DNA of 64,000 bases from Todiramphus chloris collaris (Eukaryota > Chordata > Aves > Coraciiformes > Alcedinidae). The stretch lies in assembly GCA_025345505.1 (NCBI GenBank), contig JANVCC010000048.1, positions 4,802,888 to 4,866,887 of the forward strand, written 5' to 3'. A program made the position numbers and the translations under genes. Under the pieces are notes generated by a model. The model was not told the origin of the DNA. It did no database searches and was given only the letters and a program-made list of their open reading frames with translations. Below, piece by piece: positions 1-13,000 of the stretch; the stretch's first letter is position 1; each line of letters opens with the position of its first letter.

Positions 1-285
1 AAGTAAAACTGTAGAGATACTTTTTTCTTGTTTTTCTTCTACGCTCTTCTCAGAAGGAGGGGCTTGTCTCAGCTCCTTCTCTTCCCGAGCTGGAGAGCAC
101 TTGTTGCTATAGCAGGTTGTAGATTATGATGCACCAAGGTGTAAATTTTCCCTTGATTTGTTTACTTTTTAGCTAACTGTATATGTAAAACTGGTATTGC
201 ATCCCTTTCACTTTTTCCTGGTTTGTAACTTGCTATTGTAACCACCAGCTGAGCAAAACATGGATATGTTTTTGTGCTTGATTTT

Positions 286-317
286 TATATATATATACAC
301 ACACACATATATATATA
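286..317. repeat. Composite TA/CA microsatellite
   Basis: Alternating TA, CA and TA dinucleotides immediately before the inverted repeat. Confidence 0.85.
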
Positions 318-362
318 TTTTCAGACTTCTGGCATATATATATATACCAGAAGTCTGAAAAT
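317..362. repeat. Perfect 16-bp inverted repeat with TA loop
   Basis: The left arm ATTTTCAGACTTCTGG (317-332) and the right arm CCAGAAGTCTGAAAAT (347-362) are perfectly complementary, with a 14-base loop of CATATATATATATA. The left arm is preceded by a (TA)n(CA)n(TA)n microsatellite (about 286-317). Confidence 0.95.
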
Positions 363-1052
363 TCTAAAATCTAGAATTTCATTATTTTAACATCAAAACT
401 CATTTTCACCTGGCAGGCTTCAACCAACAGTGAACTGATTAGACTTCCTTGTCCTTAAAAACCTCCAGCCCCTCGACTGAATTGCCCTTTTCTAAATCTG
501 CATTCAGATCCAGTATTCTCTCAATGCTTACTGTGTGTAATGCTGAATATAATTAGTGGGTTCTGTGACAGACAGCAAAAGCTTGTACAAGGTGCCAAAC
601 CAAGCGACTATACATCAATTTAAAGCAGAAATTGCAATTTAGTTCTAAGAAGCCTTTGGTATTTTAGGCTGCTGCATTTCTTTGACATCCTTACTGATTC
701 CCAGTACCTTGGAATGTTGTTCACCAGCGAACAAACCTTAAGGCAAAAACCAAAATGTATTGTTTCCACAAAGAAATATTTACTTATTTTAAGGAAAACA
801 AGAAAAACCCTCATCTCAACTGCTTTTCCAAAAATCTGGTTCTAAACTCTTTCACTCTTCTGTTCTTGCTTTGTAAAGCTCTAAAGCCTCAGCAGGTTTT
901 ATCCAAGCTTAGGGTGTGACGAAAGCCCGTGCAGCATTTGTGAGGCAGTGCTTTAGAGCTGCTGCAAGTCTGCAGCGTGCTGTTCACTAAAATTAAGAAA
1001 GCATTGTTGGGTAAGGAGATGTTAAACTGGCAGTTCATTTCTTTACAGTTGA

Positions 1053-1075
1053 TTTTTTTTTTTTTTTTTTTTTTT
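1053..1075. repeat. T23 homopolymer
   Basis: An uninterrupted T run on the plus (sense) strand of the intron. Confidence 0.9.
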
Positions 1076-2929
1076 CCCCAATAAGATCTCTGACTGTGGC
1101 TTGAAGGGCTGTGTTAATACTCTTTCCATAGGTGGCCTTAGGAATTCCATAGGCTTATCCTGCTCTTGCTTCATCTTCTTGCAGTGTCTCCTTACTGTCT
1201 GTTCAGAAACTGCTGCTTTGCTTCACCATATATTATGTTAAACCGATTTGAGCACTAACAGGCTTCCTTGTTGTACTTGGTGTGGTTCTGTCTGGTCTTG
1301 AGTGCAGCCTCAGAATTGTTGGTGAATAAAATTCCACAAACGCTAAATCTTTTTATATCTTAACTGTCATATGAAGAGGGGGAAAAAAAAGCTGGTTTAA
1401 TATCTAATTAATATCTAATTGTATTGAAGTGGTAGTTGCGGGCTAACATCTCATTTAAAGTTAAAACACAATATTAAGTGACAAAAAGTATACTCTGGAT
1501 ACTGAATTGCAGAAACAGCTGGTTTTAGAAGAAATTCTTGCTGGTGCAAGGAAAATAAAGAGGAAGAAAGAGGGCAGAAATGCATGGCAGAGTGTTTCGT
1601 GCTTTCTGCCCTGTAACTAGGTGTCAATAAACTGTCTGCAAGTGGAGAGAAGCAGACTGACAAATACAGTCCAAGGACAAATCTGTCTATTTTTAGTTGT
1701 AGGGGGAGGGAAAAAGATGCAACCCAGTAGAGGTTCCCATGAGAATTGTATTGCTTTGCGTAGCTCTGCCGTAAGCAGGACATATAGCCTATTGCTGAGC
1801 ATTTCTGGGATTTGAGATGGTCTATAAGAGTACAATTGTTTCCTTACCTTTAAGCATTTTATAAAACCAACCAAACAAAAACCAATTCTAAAGAGATATT
1901 AAAAAAATCCTCTAACTTCTTGAATTCAGGCATGGTGGGTTGAATGTATTTCTAAAAATACCCCACTATTGGGTACACTTTTGCAAAATAGAATCATGGT
2001 ATTAAAATTAGAGTGACTGTAGACTATTCTAGCTGAGTTAAAAGTTGGGAATTAAAAAAAATATCTTTGAAGCACTGCAGAATAATTACATCCAGGCTTT
2101 TTTTTTTTTTTTTGTGGTCTTAAACAGCTACTAAAGGAAATACTCCGACTTTGCTCAAATTTTGAAATAATTTGTATATAAATGTGCCAGCTAATGCTTT
2201 GTTCATCCTATTATGTCTCTTAAGGCAGAATTTTAAACTGAAGTCTTGACTTAAACCGTTGTGAATGTGCTGTCTGGCCTGAGACTTGGCATTGTACTCT
2301 ATCCTCTGTTATCAGGATAAAAAATTTGATGTGTGATGTAATAGTAGATGTTCTTTGTCTTAAGTAGGTGTGTATGCTGGAGATGACAATACATAAACAA
2401 CCAGCTTCTGGTCCTGGTAATAGCCCAACTTGTAATGGGGATTTAATTTTAAAATGCTTTTCCAGTGGGGCTGTAAACTTCATTTCCATCATCAGAAGTA
2501 TTTTTCCTGGTCAGAGAGGTTTTAAGCACAAAGCATATCTGCCAGGTGAAAACGAGTTTTGATGCTAAAATCATGAAATTTTCAAAATTCTGTTTTAATA
2601 ATGAGCTAAGGGAGTAAGTGGGAGCTTAAAATCCAATTTTAATTCAACGATTTAATTCAGCTATTTCAAAGATTACTTGTTCATTGAAAGTATGTTTACG
2701 CATGTGGAAAAATGATGAATAGTGTGTGAAAATTTGCTTTTGTGTCATCTGTAAGCTTCAGTGATGCTTGAGGGAAGGTTTGTGTGCAGAAAAGAGCCTA
2801 CAGAAACAAGCTATCAAAAACATATCAAATAGTTTCTTGTTCCTAATCCTTTGCAAGGTGGGGGATGTTTTCATATTAATCTGTTGCGCTAAGCATCTCA
2901 ATAAGGGCATGCTTTATGATAAGAGTGAC

Positions 2930-2963
<34 letters not shown>
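2930..2963. repeat. (TA)n followed by T18
   Basis: A TA dinucleotide run passing directly into a T homopolymer. Confidence 0.9.
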
Positions 2964-4128
2964 GGTTTTTAATTGATATGTGGAACTTCTTCCAGCTTCT
3001 AGATCCATGGTATCATGCTATGCCAGTTAGCACAAAGCTCTGTACTGTTCTGGCAAAGGGTGGCATCAAACTTTTCATCAGTATAGATGATTCTATACAC
3101 TAAGATGTAAAGTATCTACATGTGTTAGAGTTTAGCAGTTTAACATCTGCCTGTCACTCTTGTCCCGTGTTTCTCTGAGAGGAATGATGGCTGCAAGGCT
3201 CACTGTACCTTGGGGCTTTGTGGGAGGTTTTGTTATCATCGCTGTAGTGCCTCCGTGCCAGATTATTTGCCCATCCTGTAATCTTCCATTTCAATGGCAA
3301 TCTGAAAAGCACAGCTATTAATACTTCAGTAAGTGTTACTTAGAAGATCAAGCTAATCACTCTACATACTCGATTGCTGCTCTTGGGAAGACAAAAGCAT
3401 TTGGAGGAACGTTAGCCTAGTTCAGGTATGTAAAGTGTTCCAATAACCCTGATATTTTTAATACAGCTGTTATGCTGGATGTGGAGGAGCAAGGTCTCAG
3501 CAGTCATCAAGCAGAATAAACTCTGTGTGTTGACAGCTGCATTGCAGGAGGATCCTCTTGCAGCACTGTTCCTCATGGGACCTGGAACCTGGAGCTCCTA
3601 CAGTTGCCTGTAATTCACCTTTTTAGAGAAGCTCAGTAGAAGTACTTCTGGAACATGGCATAGAAATCAACAGCAAAGTATTCTTGTGAAAAATTGTAAC
3701 TTTAAATGCATTAAAAACTGTGGTGGTGGGAGGTTTTTTTGTTGTTGTTTGGTTTGGTTTGGTTTTCCCCATGTTTATTTTTTTCATTCTGTATTATTCA
3801 TGGCAAATTATCATTTTCCAGAAACAGTAAGGCTTGAAATATCATTTGTTTGCGATACTTGATACTCTCCTTGAGCTAAATCATCAAACAAATGCAAGTG
3901 ACATCTAAATGTGCATAATTTACCAATGACCCCAGTAGAAAAATAAGATGCCCTTTACCCTAGTATGTATTTTTCTTGTAGATTCCCAGGAAGTGCAGCT
4001 TCTATTCAACCTGTTTTTTCTTCATCTGAATTTATGCTTTCTGTCACGTTTCAAGAACAGCTCTGCACGGAGCTTACCTATATGCTTTAGCATAGACCTT
4101 TTTTCATGCTTAATTCATCCTTAAGAGG

Positions 4129-4161
4129 ATTATTATTATTATTAATTAATTATTATTATTA
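4129..4161. repeat. (ATT)n / (ATTA)n simple repeat
   Basis: ATT triplets with a central ATTAATTAATT interruption. Confidence 0.85.
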
Positions 4162-4705
4162 TCCTCCCCCCTACTTTATTATAGTTTCAATGAGAATGTT
4201 CTCTAAAGGCTGGTGGCTCCAGCTGATCAGCTGAATGCTGAGCACAGAATTATAATTCAGCAGCACGGGGGAGGGCTGTAGAGAACGGCAGGGCTCTGCT
4301 TACTGCGTGTTGCTTAATCAGCACGAAACTATTAACAAATTCTTGCCATCTCAGCTATAACGTGCTGCCAGTAGGTTGGCTGTATTGCACAGGATAGTCA
4401 AAAAAGCCGGGAATGTTTTAGTAATTTGAAGTAGCATAACATTGCTCTTAATGAGGTTTGACAGCGTTTTCTAAACTCCCTCAGACTGTGTAGCCGGAGT
4501 ACCTACCCTAAATGCATTCCTGTGTACTAAGTGCTGGTAACTTATTTGTGTCTTTCCCAATGAACATGTTCTTACATGAAAGCTTTTGGTGTGATTTGAA
4601 ATTCTAATGTATTCTATAAAGTAGATTCCTGGCAATAAAAGCATCTATTTTAACAGCCTCTTAATTTTGTCAAAATTTTTTCTGTTTGTTAGAAGACTTT
4701 TAAGT

Positions 4706-4843
4706 AAAAAGGAACAACAAAACAACACAACCAACAACCAAACAAATGACCAAAAAGAAAAATAAACACCCCCAACAACCAAAATCCAACAACCAAACAA
4801 CAAAACCCCAAACCAGCCCACAAACCCCAACCAACCAACCAAC
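4706..4843. repeat. CA/A-rich low-complexity tract
   Basis: About 140 bases composed almost only of A and C (AACAACAAAACAACAC type), ending in four AACC copies. The minus strand is correspondingly GT-rich and gives an open frame rich in Val, Gly, Leu and Phe that I do not consider coding. Confidence 0.85.
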
Positions 4844-5199
4844 TTCTTTGTGGTTTTTGTTTTTAATTACCCCCCACATCCAGTGTTTTAGGATGTGCTT
4901 TGTTATCTGAGATATGCAATGAATGAGGGGTTAGTGTGGACTCTCTTACTCAGACCATCAGCAGTAAGTTTCAGAGAGGACTAGTGCTGGATATTTGAAA
5001 TACCTGAATCTGACTTTTTCCTCTCTGCCCTTTGCTTCAGAGGCAGTATTCTAGGGCAGTTTAACAACTTCTTAGTTTTACTGATAAATTGGAATGGCTC
5101 TCTGTGATCTAAGGACTGGGACTTTTTCATTGTTACTTGTCGTCAGTGAAAAATGGTGGTGTATGGAAGAAAGGCAGTTTAATTTTGACAGTTTATTTT

Positions 5200-5318
5200 A
5201 GAATCATGGAATGTTAGGGGTTGGAAGGGACCTAGAAAGATCATCTAGTCCAACCCCCCCTACCAGAGCAGGATCACCTAGACCAAGTCACACAGGAACG
5301 TGTCCAGGTGGGTTTTAC
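5200..5318 (-). mobile_element. CR1 LINE 3'-end fragment
   Basis: On the minus strand this matches the CR1 3' end, with the characteristic block read here as GGGGTTGGAAGGGACCTAGA and then ATCATCTAGTCCAACCCCCC. It is 5'-truncated at about 120 bp, as most CR1 copies are. The terminal octamer is degenerate (GAATCATGG on the plus strand). Confidence 0.88.
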
Positions 5319-8300
5319 TTCTTGTAATGATCTGTGAATTTGTCTTATAATCACAGAAGTGAGAAGGGTCATTGTGTTTCCCTGGTTCCCACCTTGGTAC
5401 TGGACAGCATGGGCATTCTGCATAGTGGGCAGGGATGTGATGAAGAATGTGGTTTCCCATCTGTATTGCAGAGTCTGGTTCACTTACAGCTGCATTTCCT
5501 CATTTCTCTCTTCCATCTCAGAGTCTAACTTAGTCCTGGAGCCAGACTTTGAGAGAAGTTTTTACAGTCTTAATCCAGCAGTGCCGCTCATAGTCAGAAT
5601 GGCTCGAGTTTGAATGTAGTACCACACGTGGGAAGACCAGATGTGCATCTTTAGCAGACCCTGTCTGGATTGATTGAACTGATAGCAGACCTCTGGAGGT
5701 AGAGTCTGTACTCCATCTATAAAAATACTCGATCCCCCCACTTTATTTCTGGCAGCCTGGACCTCTTTGTTTCAGCTCTTTGTCTTTCCCCCTATGAAAA
5801 CTTTGTTTGAGAAGGACCTGCAAACAAGCAGGGGGATTTCTGTTAAACATTTAATTACAATTAGTTGTTGATACTTGTCTGAAGGAATGAAATCAGCACA
5901 GAAAGCTGCAATAAGATTTCATTTTTTGGTGTGCGTGTTCTGTTATTTACACAGTTTGCTTCTACAGCAAACAGCATTTTATGATGAAGAGATAGTTCCA
6001 AGCTTTTAAATGAGAAATTTCAACTTAGGATGTCAAATATTAGGTAGTGGGCTGGTTTTTTGTGTGTGTTTTTTGTCTTTCTTTTTTTTGGTGTGGTTTT
6101 TTTTTTTCCCCTTGTCTTTTTGAGTTATCAAAGATACTGCAGTCAGGGATAATATTGTAGTGACTTCTTAGCTTGTTTTATACCAAAAAGCCATAGAAAG
6201 TTACAGTGAAACAGAGGAAATATTTCTATTGATGATGTTAATTATCAATCCATTCTGTAAATGTTTTCATCTCAGTATACCCCCTTAAAATGGGTGCTTA
6301 AAAAAATAATATTCTGAACTCTGTTATGGGGAACTTGGCTGACATGCTGTGCTGTTTAACAGTAGTTATTGCAGACTGGCAGCAGAGATACTTTTGGTGA
6401 GTTTTATGTGTGGGTTTTTATTGCTTTTTTTTGTTGTTTTTTTTCTTCTTCTTCCCCCTGGTCATAATTTTCTGTTGAATTATAAGGTTTGATTTGGTTA
6501 TTTTAACTTGGATTGCTCAGGACTACATGCAGGATGTAGTGACCATGTGATGCTGCCTTAGTCTCTTCACCAATTCTTTTCTTTAAGGTATAATAAACAT
6601 ACTTACTATAGGCTATATGCACTGATGCTGTTTTGTGGTTCTTTCTCAATTACTGCAGCGTACAATCCACAGAATTTATTCATTTTTTAGTCCTAGTGGC
6701 CATATTGAAATGATTTGAACTGCAAAAATTATGACTGATTGCTTCCAAACAGATAAATATGGAAGCTTACATTGCACAGCAGTTACTCAGAAGCTTAAAA
6801 AAGCCAAGCAAAAGCCCCAAAGCCCAGTTCACTCAGTTTGCAAGACTTCAATTTGTATTACAAAATGCAGCTTGTTTCATCATTTGCTTATTTGCAACTT
6901 CTGAGGGAAGACAAGTGGCTTGAAGTTTCCTGTCCGTGCTGCAGCTGCGGAAGCGAGCCAGGGGGAAATGGCCACAGGTCTCAGTGAAGCTGCTCTGCAC
7001 TAAACACGTGGGGTTTGACATCTGACTCACAACATTTTGGATTTACGTGGTTTGTTTTGTTGTGGTGTTTTTGGTTTCGTTTTTTTTTTTCCCCTCTTTT
7101 TTTCCACAAATTGTACCTGGGAATTGACTTTCCAACTTCATTTCCGAGGGCTGTGAAGTGATGATTCCTGGTCAAGGAAGAATAATTGAAGCACAAACAT
7201 TTCCAGGCGTCAGGCACATGTTGAGATACTGCTTTGAGTGACTGAAGTTCTGTGCTGGGAAGCTTTTTAGTATAGAGATGATTTCACTGCCTTTGTCTCC
7301 TGCCACAGAGGTGGGTTTGTCCATTGTTGAACTTACCTGCTCTGAAAGATCTACATATGAACGCCACAAAGTGTGGTGTTGTGTGTGCTTTTCCTGTCTG
7401 GTTTGCTTTCCATCTTACTAAATTTTTGGGTTAACCACCTTGGTGGACAGGAGCCACTATGGGGTTGACATGACTGAGTGAACAGGGGCATGTCCTGACT
7501 CTTCTGACACCTGAGAAACTCGATTCTCCAGAACTCCCGCAGGTCTGTGGGGATGTCTGAAATGGGAAGTGTGACTAGATCCGGTGAAAACTTTTTGCTT
7601 TATCCATGTCAGTCTTGCTACAGGTGGAAGAAAATTCTCCTCAGGTTGAAGAAAATTGTCCTCAGCATTTTTTTGTTGCTGGTGGCGAGGTTGGGAAAGA
7701 AATGTCCCCTTTCTTTGCTGGTACGTTTCTGAATGTTTTAGAACTCTTGTGGGTTGTAACTTATTTTAGGTACTGATATACCCTAGAGGTTTGCAGCAGG
7801 GAGGAAAATACAGCATCTTTTCTTGCTTAAATTAAGATATTCCCACCATACCTGGCCCAGGTTTTTCTACTGAAAATTAGTATTATTAATACGTGTGTTT
7901 TGGTTTTTTTTATTTTACAAGCAGTGACTATAAGCACTCTGAACAATGTATCATTCCTATTTTTTCCTCAAAGAAAAAAGCAGACACAGCAGTCCAGCAT
8001 AGCAAAGGCTAGATATTAGTCCTTTGCCTCACTATACTTCCCTTTCCATTTCATTTGATGACGACTGTGGCGAAAGTATCCCTTCTCTTTCTAATTCTTT
8101 ATAGTAATATAGTAGAGGCAGAGTGATAGGCATTTTTGGTTTTATTTTGATTTCTTTTTGTGCTTGTCCATGCAGGCTGGTGGAAGACCTTCAGCTTTGC
8201 CAGAATCAGGGAATTCACCCCCCAGTCTGTGCAGCAGCAGAGTTCCCCAGATGTGCTTATTTTGCAGTTCCCTTAGTTTACCTGTTGCCTGAGATAGTCA

Positions 8301-8825
8301 TAAGAAGTAAGTCTTATCATCAAGTTTTATCTTGGAGGTGCACCAGCAGGGTCCCCTTTTCCCCGTGGCTGGGAGAGCTTGGGTGGCCGTGAGGAAGATG
8401 TTTTTCTTTTACATATATAAAGCATTTACGTTTTATGTTAAAATAGTTGTTCTCAAAATACTAACAAAACCACTTCCTTCGGAGATCAGGGTTTTTTTTC
8501 CACTCCAAGTGGAGGACTTAAGCTAGTGAGCAAAATTGTATTTCCCTCTTCACTCTTGTGCTTCTGCTGAGTTCTGTACTCTGAGGTGACAGTAAGAGCT
8601 GTTCTTATTCGGCTTTTAAAAACCTCAGTAATTCAGTCTGAGCTGCTTGAGATATTTTTCTTTCTTTGGTGGCATGACATCTACTTCAGGTGTGTTGGTT
8701 ATTGCTCCAGTCACTATGGTATATTGCTCATTCTTAGAAGCTGTTGGTTTTTTCTCATGAAAAAAGGACTTAAGCCCAACATTTCAACTGTATGTATTTG
8801 TACAATAAAATAAATATTGTTGGCT

Positions 8826-8932
8826 CTGAGCGTCATGATCTAGTTGAGGATGTCCCTGCTTACTGCAGGGGGGTTGGACTGGATAACCTTTGGAGAGGTC
8901 CCTTCCAACCCAAGGCATTCTGTGATTCTGTG
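8826..8932 (+). mobile_element. CR1 LINE 3'-end fragment
   Basis: About 105 bp containing GGGGTTGGACTGGATAACCT and GTCCCTTCCAACCC, ending in two perfect ATTCTGTG octamers (8917-8932), the hallmark of the CR1 3' end. Short and 5'-truncated. Confidence 0.9.
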
Positions 8933-9321
8933 AAAACAGTTTCAGACTGTAAATTTGAATAGCTTCTTCCATTTTTTTCTAACTTTCCATACCTAAATTA
9001 CTTTTATTTTTAAATTTAGCCAGATTGTTGTTGTGTTGGTTTTGTTTTGTTTTTTTCCTGTCCCTGGCAGAAATAAACAACTCTTTTCTCCTTGTCTCTA
9101 TAACTGATTCTGGTTTAGGTGTTTGAAGATAATTCCTTTTCCGAGCCATCTTTGAGATTTAGTGATGCAGCTAGACCTCCTTAAGAGCGAACAGGTTCTG
9201 AAAGAGAAGGTCCTCTTCTCCTGTCTCCTCAGTCAGTCACTTCAAAGGCATGTCTATCTGACCTTGCAGTTACTTGTAAACACCTAAAAGGTCTAAATAT
9301 AGGGGGGTTGATTTGTGGTTT

Positions 9322-9444
9322 TTCCTTTTCCTTCTCTCCTCTTTCTTTTTTCCTTCTCTCCTCTTTCTTTTTTCCTTCTCTCCTCTTNNNNNNNNNNCTT
9401 TCTTTTTTCCTTCTCTCCTCTTTCTTTTTTCCTTCTCTCCTCTT
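9322..9444. repeat. 22-bp pyrimidine tandem repeat with a sequence gap
   Basis: Near-perfect tandem copies of a 22-bp unit (CCTTCTCTCCTC followed by TTTCTTTTTT), about five copies visible, interrupted by exactly 10 N at 9388-9397. The plus strand is purely pyrimidine, the minus strand purely purine. Real copy number is unknown because the gap sits inside the array. Confidence 0.93.
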
Positions 9445-9948
9445 CCATGTCATTTTGGTTTTTGTTTTTTAAAGTCTCAGTGGGTTAATTTACTGCCTGT
9501 TTTCTCTGATCAGCTTGCTGCAGGATCACATCAGCATCATGGGAGAGGAGGGGAAAGGAGATGGAGTTTTTCCCCTTGTAGTAGCCAGTAGACCATCTTA
9601 GCTATATCTTAAATCTGTATCAGTAGTCTTTTATTTTCTGAAATAAATATATTTGTGTTTTTTCTTGTTTTCTAAACATTGAGTTGTTGGCCGAGTCATT
9701 TGAACTGTGAGCTTTATTAATTTAGTGACATGAACTGAATTAGCAAAAGCATTTACTGAACTATTGGTATAAGCAGAAGTCTCAGTGTGGCATCTGCCTT
9801 TCTGCACAAAGGAAATTCTTTGCTTGTGTGCATGGGGAGTTAAGGTAACTGACTTGTTTAAAACAGAAAATCACTTTTCTCTCGGCTTTCCTTTCTGCTT
9901 AGATGAGCAAACAGTTTTTCCCAAAAGGAAAAAGAGCAGAAGAAAGCG

Positions 9949-10067
9949 GTTTGGTGGTTTGTGGTGTTGTGGGTTTGTTGTGTTTTGTTGTGTGTGGTAG
10001 TTTTTTGGTTGTGTTGTGTGTTTTCTTTTTTTTATGTCGTTGTTGTGGGTTTTTTTTTTTTTTTTCC
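9949..10067. repeat. GT/T-rich low-complexity tract
   Basis: GTTTGTGGTGTTGTGGG-like sequence ending in a T run near 10051-10065. Similar tracts occur at 48834-48897, 52976-53117 and 58253-58432. Confidence 0.8.
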
Positions 10068-13000
10068 TGTAGTAGTTTCTGGTGTGTTAAAAAGGATAGC
10101 TCTTGAAACATTTACCCGAAATTAGAAACAGGGAACCAGTCAGGATTTTGCATGTGCAGATGAACCAATCTCAGGCTGTAATTGTTCTTATTTCCTTAAG
10201 CCAGGTCTGCTTTATGTTAGAGTATGAGTAAATTAGTTGACGAACAGGTTTTGTCATAATTTTTCTAGACTGGGGTTGTATTGTGTGAATTTGTTGGTTG
10301 GTTTTGGGTATTTTTTGGGTGGTGTTTGTAGAGGTATGGAGCTAGTATGACAGCGTGTAAAAGGGGGTTCCTTAATTCATATATTCTGAAACTGCATCGC
10401 CAGCCAGGATCCCTAGAACATGCTTTTCAGCTGTTGCTCTCAGTTTGTAAATCCAGCAGTATTGAAACTTCCTATTAGAAACCCGAGAAACAATGTTTAT
10501 GCAAGTGAATGTAAACAGCCACACTGGCTGTTTGCTGCAGGGCTTGCCTCTTTATTCCCAAGTGGGACACTCTAATCAAGGAAACTGCCCACTGGAGGTT
10601 TGAGGCACATGGAGAGAGCAGTACCTTGGGAATAGTAGTTGCAAGTACTAAGGCAGGAAAAGCTCTGAGAAGCAGATGTGGAGGGGAGCAGCTGCCTGTT
10701 AAACTGCCTGGGTGTCCAGGAAAGCATAGCGCCTTTCGGTTGCACGACGGAATATATTCTTGTTAATATATTAGTAAGGCAAGCCAACAGAAACTATTCT
10801 AGTATCTGATTTCATGCTGTACTGTGGTTGCTTCCTAGACCAGTTAGCTGTGTTATTCACTGGGGTTTGATGCCTTGCTTTAATCCTGTAACCTATTTCC
10901 AGTGTCCCAGTCAATGTGCTGTTCCATTAACATTGCTGGCACTGTTTGGGTACTGGTGACATCCTGCAGCTGCATGTTATTAAAAACTTGTAAGCTTGGC
11001 AGTTCACAAGCTCGATAAGATATTTTGAAATTATTCTAACAACTAACAAAGAAATACAAGCCTAACAAATGCTTGCAGAATTTGCTGCCACAAGCAGCGT
11101 TTAGTGAAGCAGAGTTTCACACAAGTGAAATCTGCTTTTACAGCAGAGTAAAAGGACAACAGCTGTAAATTGTGTGGGAGTTCTGCATTTTCTTGTCAAG
11201 TGTTTGGAATTAAATACCCTTTCTGATGGAATGCAGATATGATGACTGCTGTGTTTTAGCACTCTATTGTAAATTGTTCTTTTCTCTGTTTTTTTTTTTC
11301 TTAACATTTAGAAAAAGAGCCATTAATATACACATATAATTTTTAATTTCTTAGCAAGCCTGGCTTTTTCCTTTTTCAAATAGTAGAATATTACAAATTT
11401 TGTTCTATTGAGTCATGGTAGCAGTTAGATTTTGTTATATTTAATCAAATGCTACTCAAGCTATCTTTTAGGCTTGGCCAGTAATACAACTTCAGTAACT
11501 TTTTAGTAACTTGGGGAATCTTATCAGAGGTGATGTTTACTTTCCCATCTGCACTTTCCATGGGTGTCTGGCTTTACAGGACTTTGTGTAAGCACTAGAC
11601 TCTCAAAAATACACTTAAATGCTATGGGATCTGTCCTTTTGAAAATGTAAAGTATAGAAAAGATTGCTATTCAGTGTGAAGTGACTTAAAGTAATGGGAA
11701 CTTTTTCTTGACCTTTTAAGTTATTATGAGTTCAAATAACACCGTTCTACCCCCCCCTTCAGTTACATTTCACAGGAGCTAACTTTTTAGACATGCTGTG
11801 GTACTGTAATGATAACAACATAGTGCCCTGAGAAGATGTTCATCTGTCCTGAAAAATCCTTTGAGCTCTCTGAGGCAAATGAGATGTACTGCTATACGTT
11901 AAATTAGTTAAGAGTAAATGGCTTGTTAAGTGAGGGCTCTCCAGTACTCCTGACACTTTGATTATTTTGCTGTATCAGTTAAACACTTAAAAAAGAATTA
12001 CAGAACTTGTGCTCGTGTGATACTGCCCTTCTGAAAAGCAGTTTCTGTTGGCCTATTGCAGGACAATTTTTCCACGGGAGAAAGCAAGCTGGATTTTTCA
12101 GGTGTTAGTGTACTTAGTTTTTCCTAGAAACTAATCGAGATGCACCAGAAATGAGTCTCAGCAGCTTTATCCTTAACAATTCTGCATTTAAACAAGTACT
12201 GTGCATTACCCAGAATTGACAGCAGTTAATAAATATCAGAATAAACTTGCTATTTCTACTCGTATTGTCAAAGCATCCTTATTACAGAACCAAATTGATA
12301 GCCACTCCCATGAAGGTGGACTAGATAGATGTGTAGACCTACTACTGCGTGGCATGTCCAGGATGCTGGCTAAAGTTCTGAAGTGGCTTACAGATACTTC
12401 ATTCTGTCTGTGAAAAGTATCACAAATGGCGAATTACTATATGGCAAAGTGGACAGGGTAAAAAAAAAGGAGTGAAGGAAACTTACTGTGTGATTCTTCA
12501 ACATTGTTAATTTTGGCCCCTCTTTCCTAACTGGGGTAAGCTTGCTCTGTAAGGATGTATGAAGTAAAGTGTTTCGTACGGTGTTTAAATTTTCTCCTAT
12601 AGGAAAAGCAGCTTTGTCTAGATCCTTGGACAAAAGCTTTTTTTTTATATGGAAGTGAGAAGCTAGATTGTGCAAGTGGTGGAGTACAAGTACGGTAAAC
12701 ACTGTCATCTTTGTGCTTGTTTTACAAAGGATCCCATTGTAAGATGTTATTTCCGTTTTTTAACATATTTGACATCACTGTTGCAGCCCTTCCATTGTAT
12801 ACTTGCTTTTATGGCTATAAACGTCTTTAAGTTCATATGTAAGATTTTGTTCACTGAGATGGGTCGTGAGCACTACCAAGATGTGAAGGGGAAATCTGTG
12901 GAGTGTGCAGGGGAAAAAAAGGTTTTCCATCAATTTTCTTTGACCGGTCACTTACGATGGGTGATCTGGCAGTGTTGTTTCTGGTACTCAAGAGACACAA

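Noticed and set aside
9229..9591. Low-complexity frames (Lys/Glu-rich on minus, Phe/Ser-rich on plus) over the 22-bp repeat
   Set aside because: Pure consequence of the homopurine/homopyrimidine array and spanning an N gap; no start context or homology.
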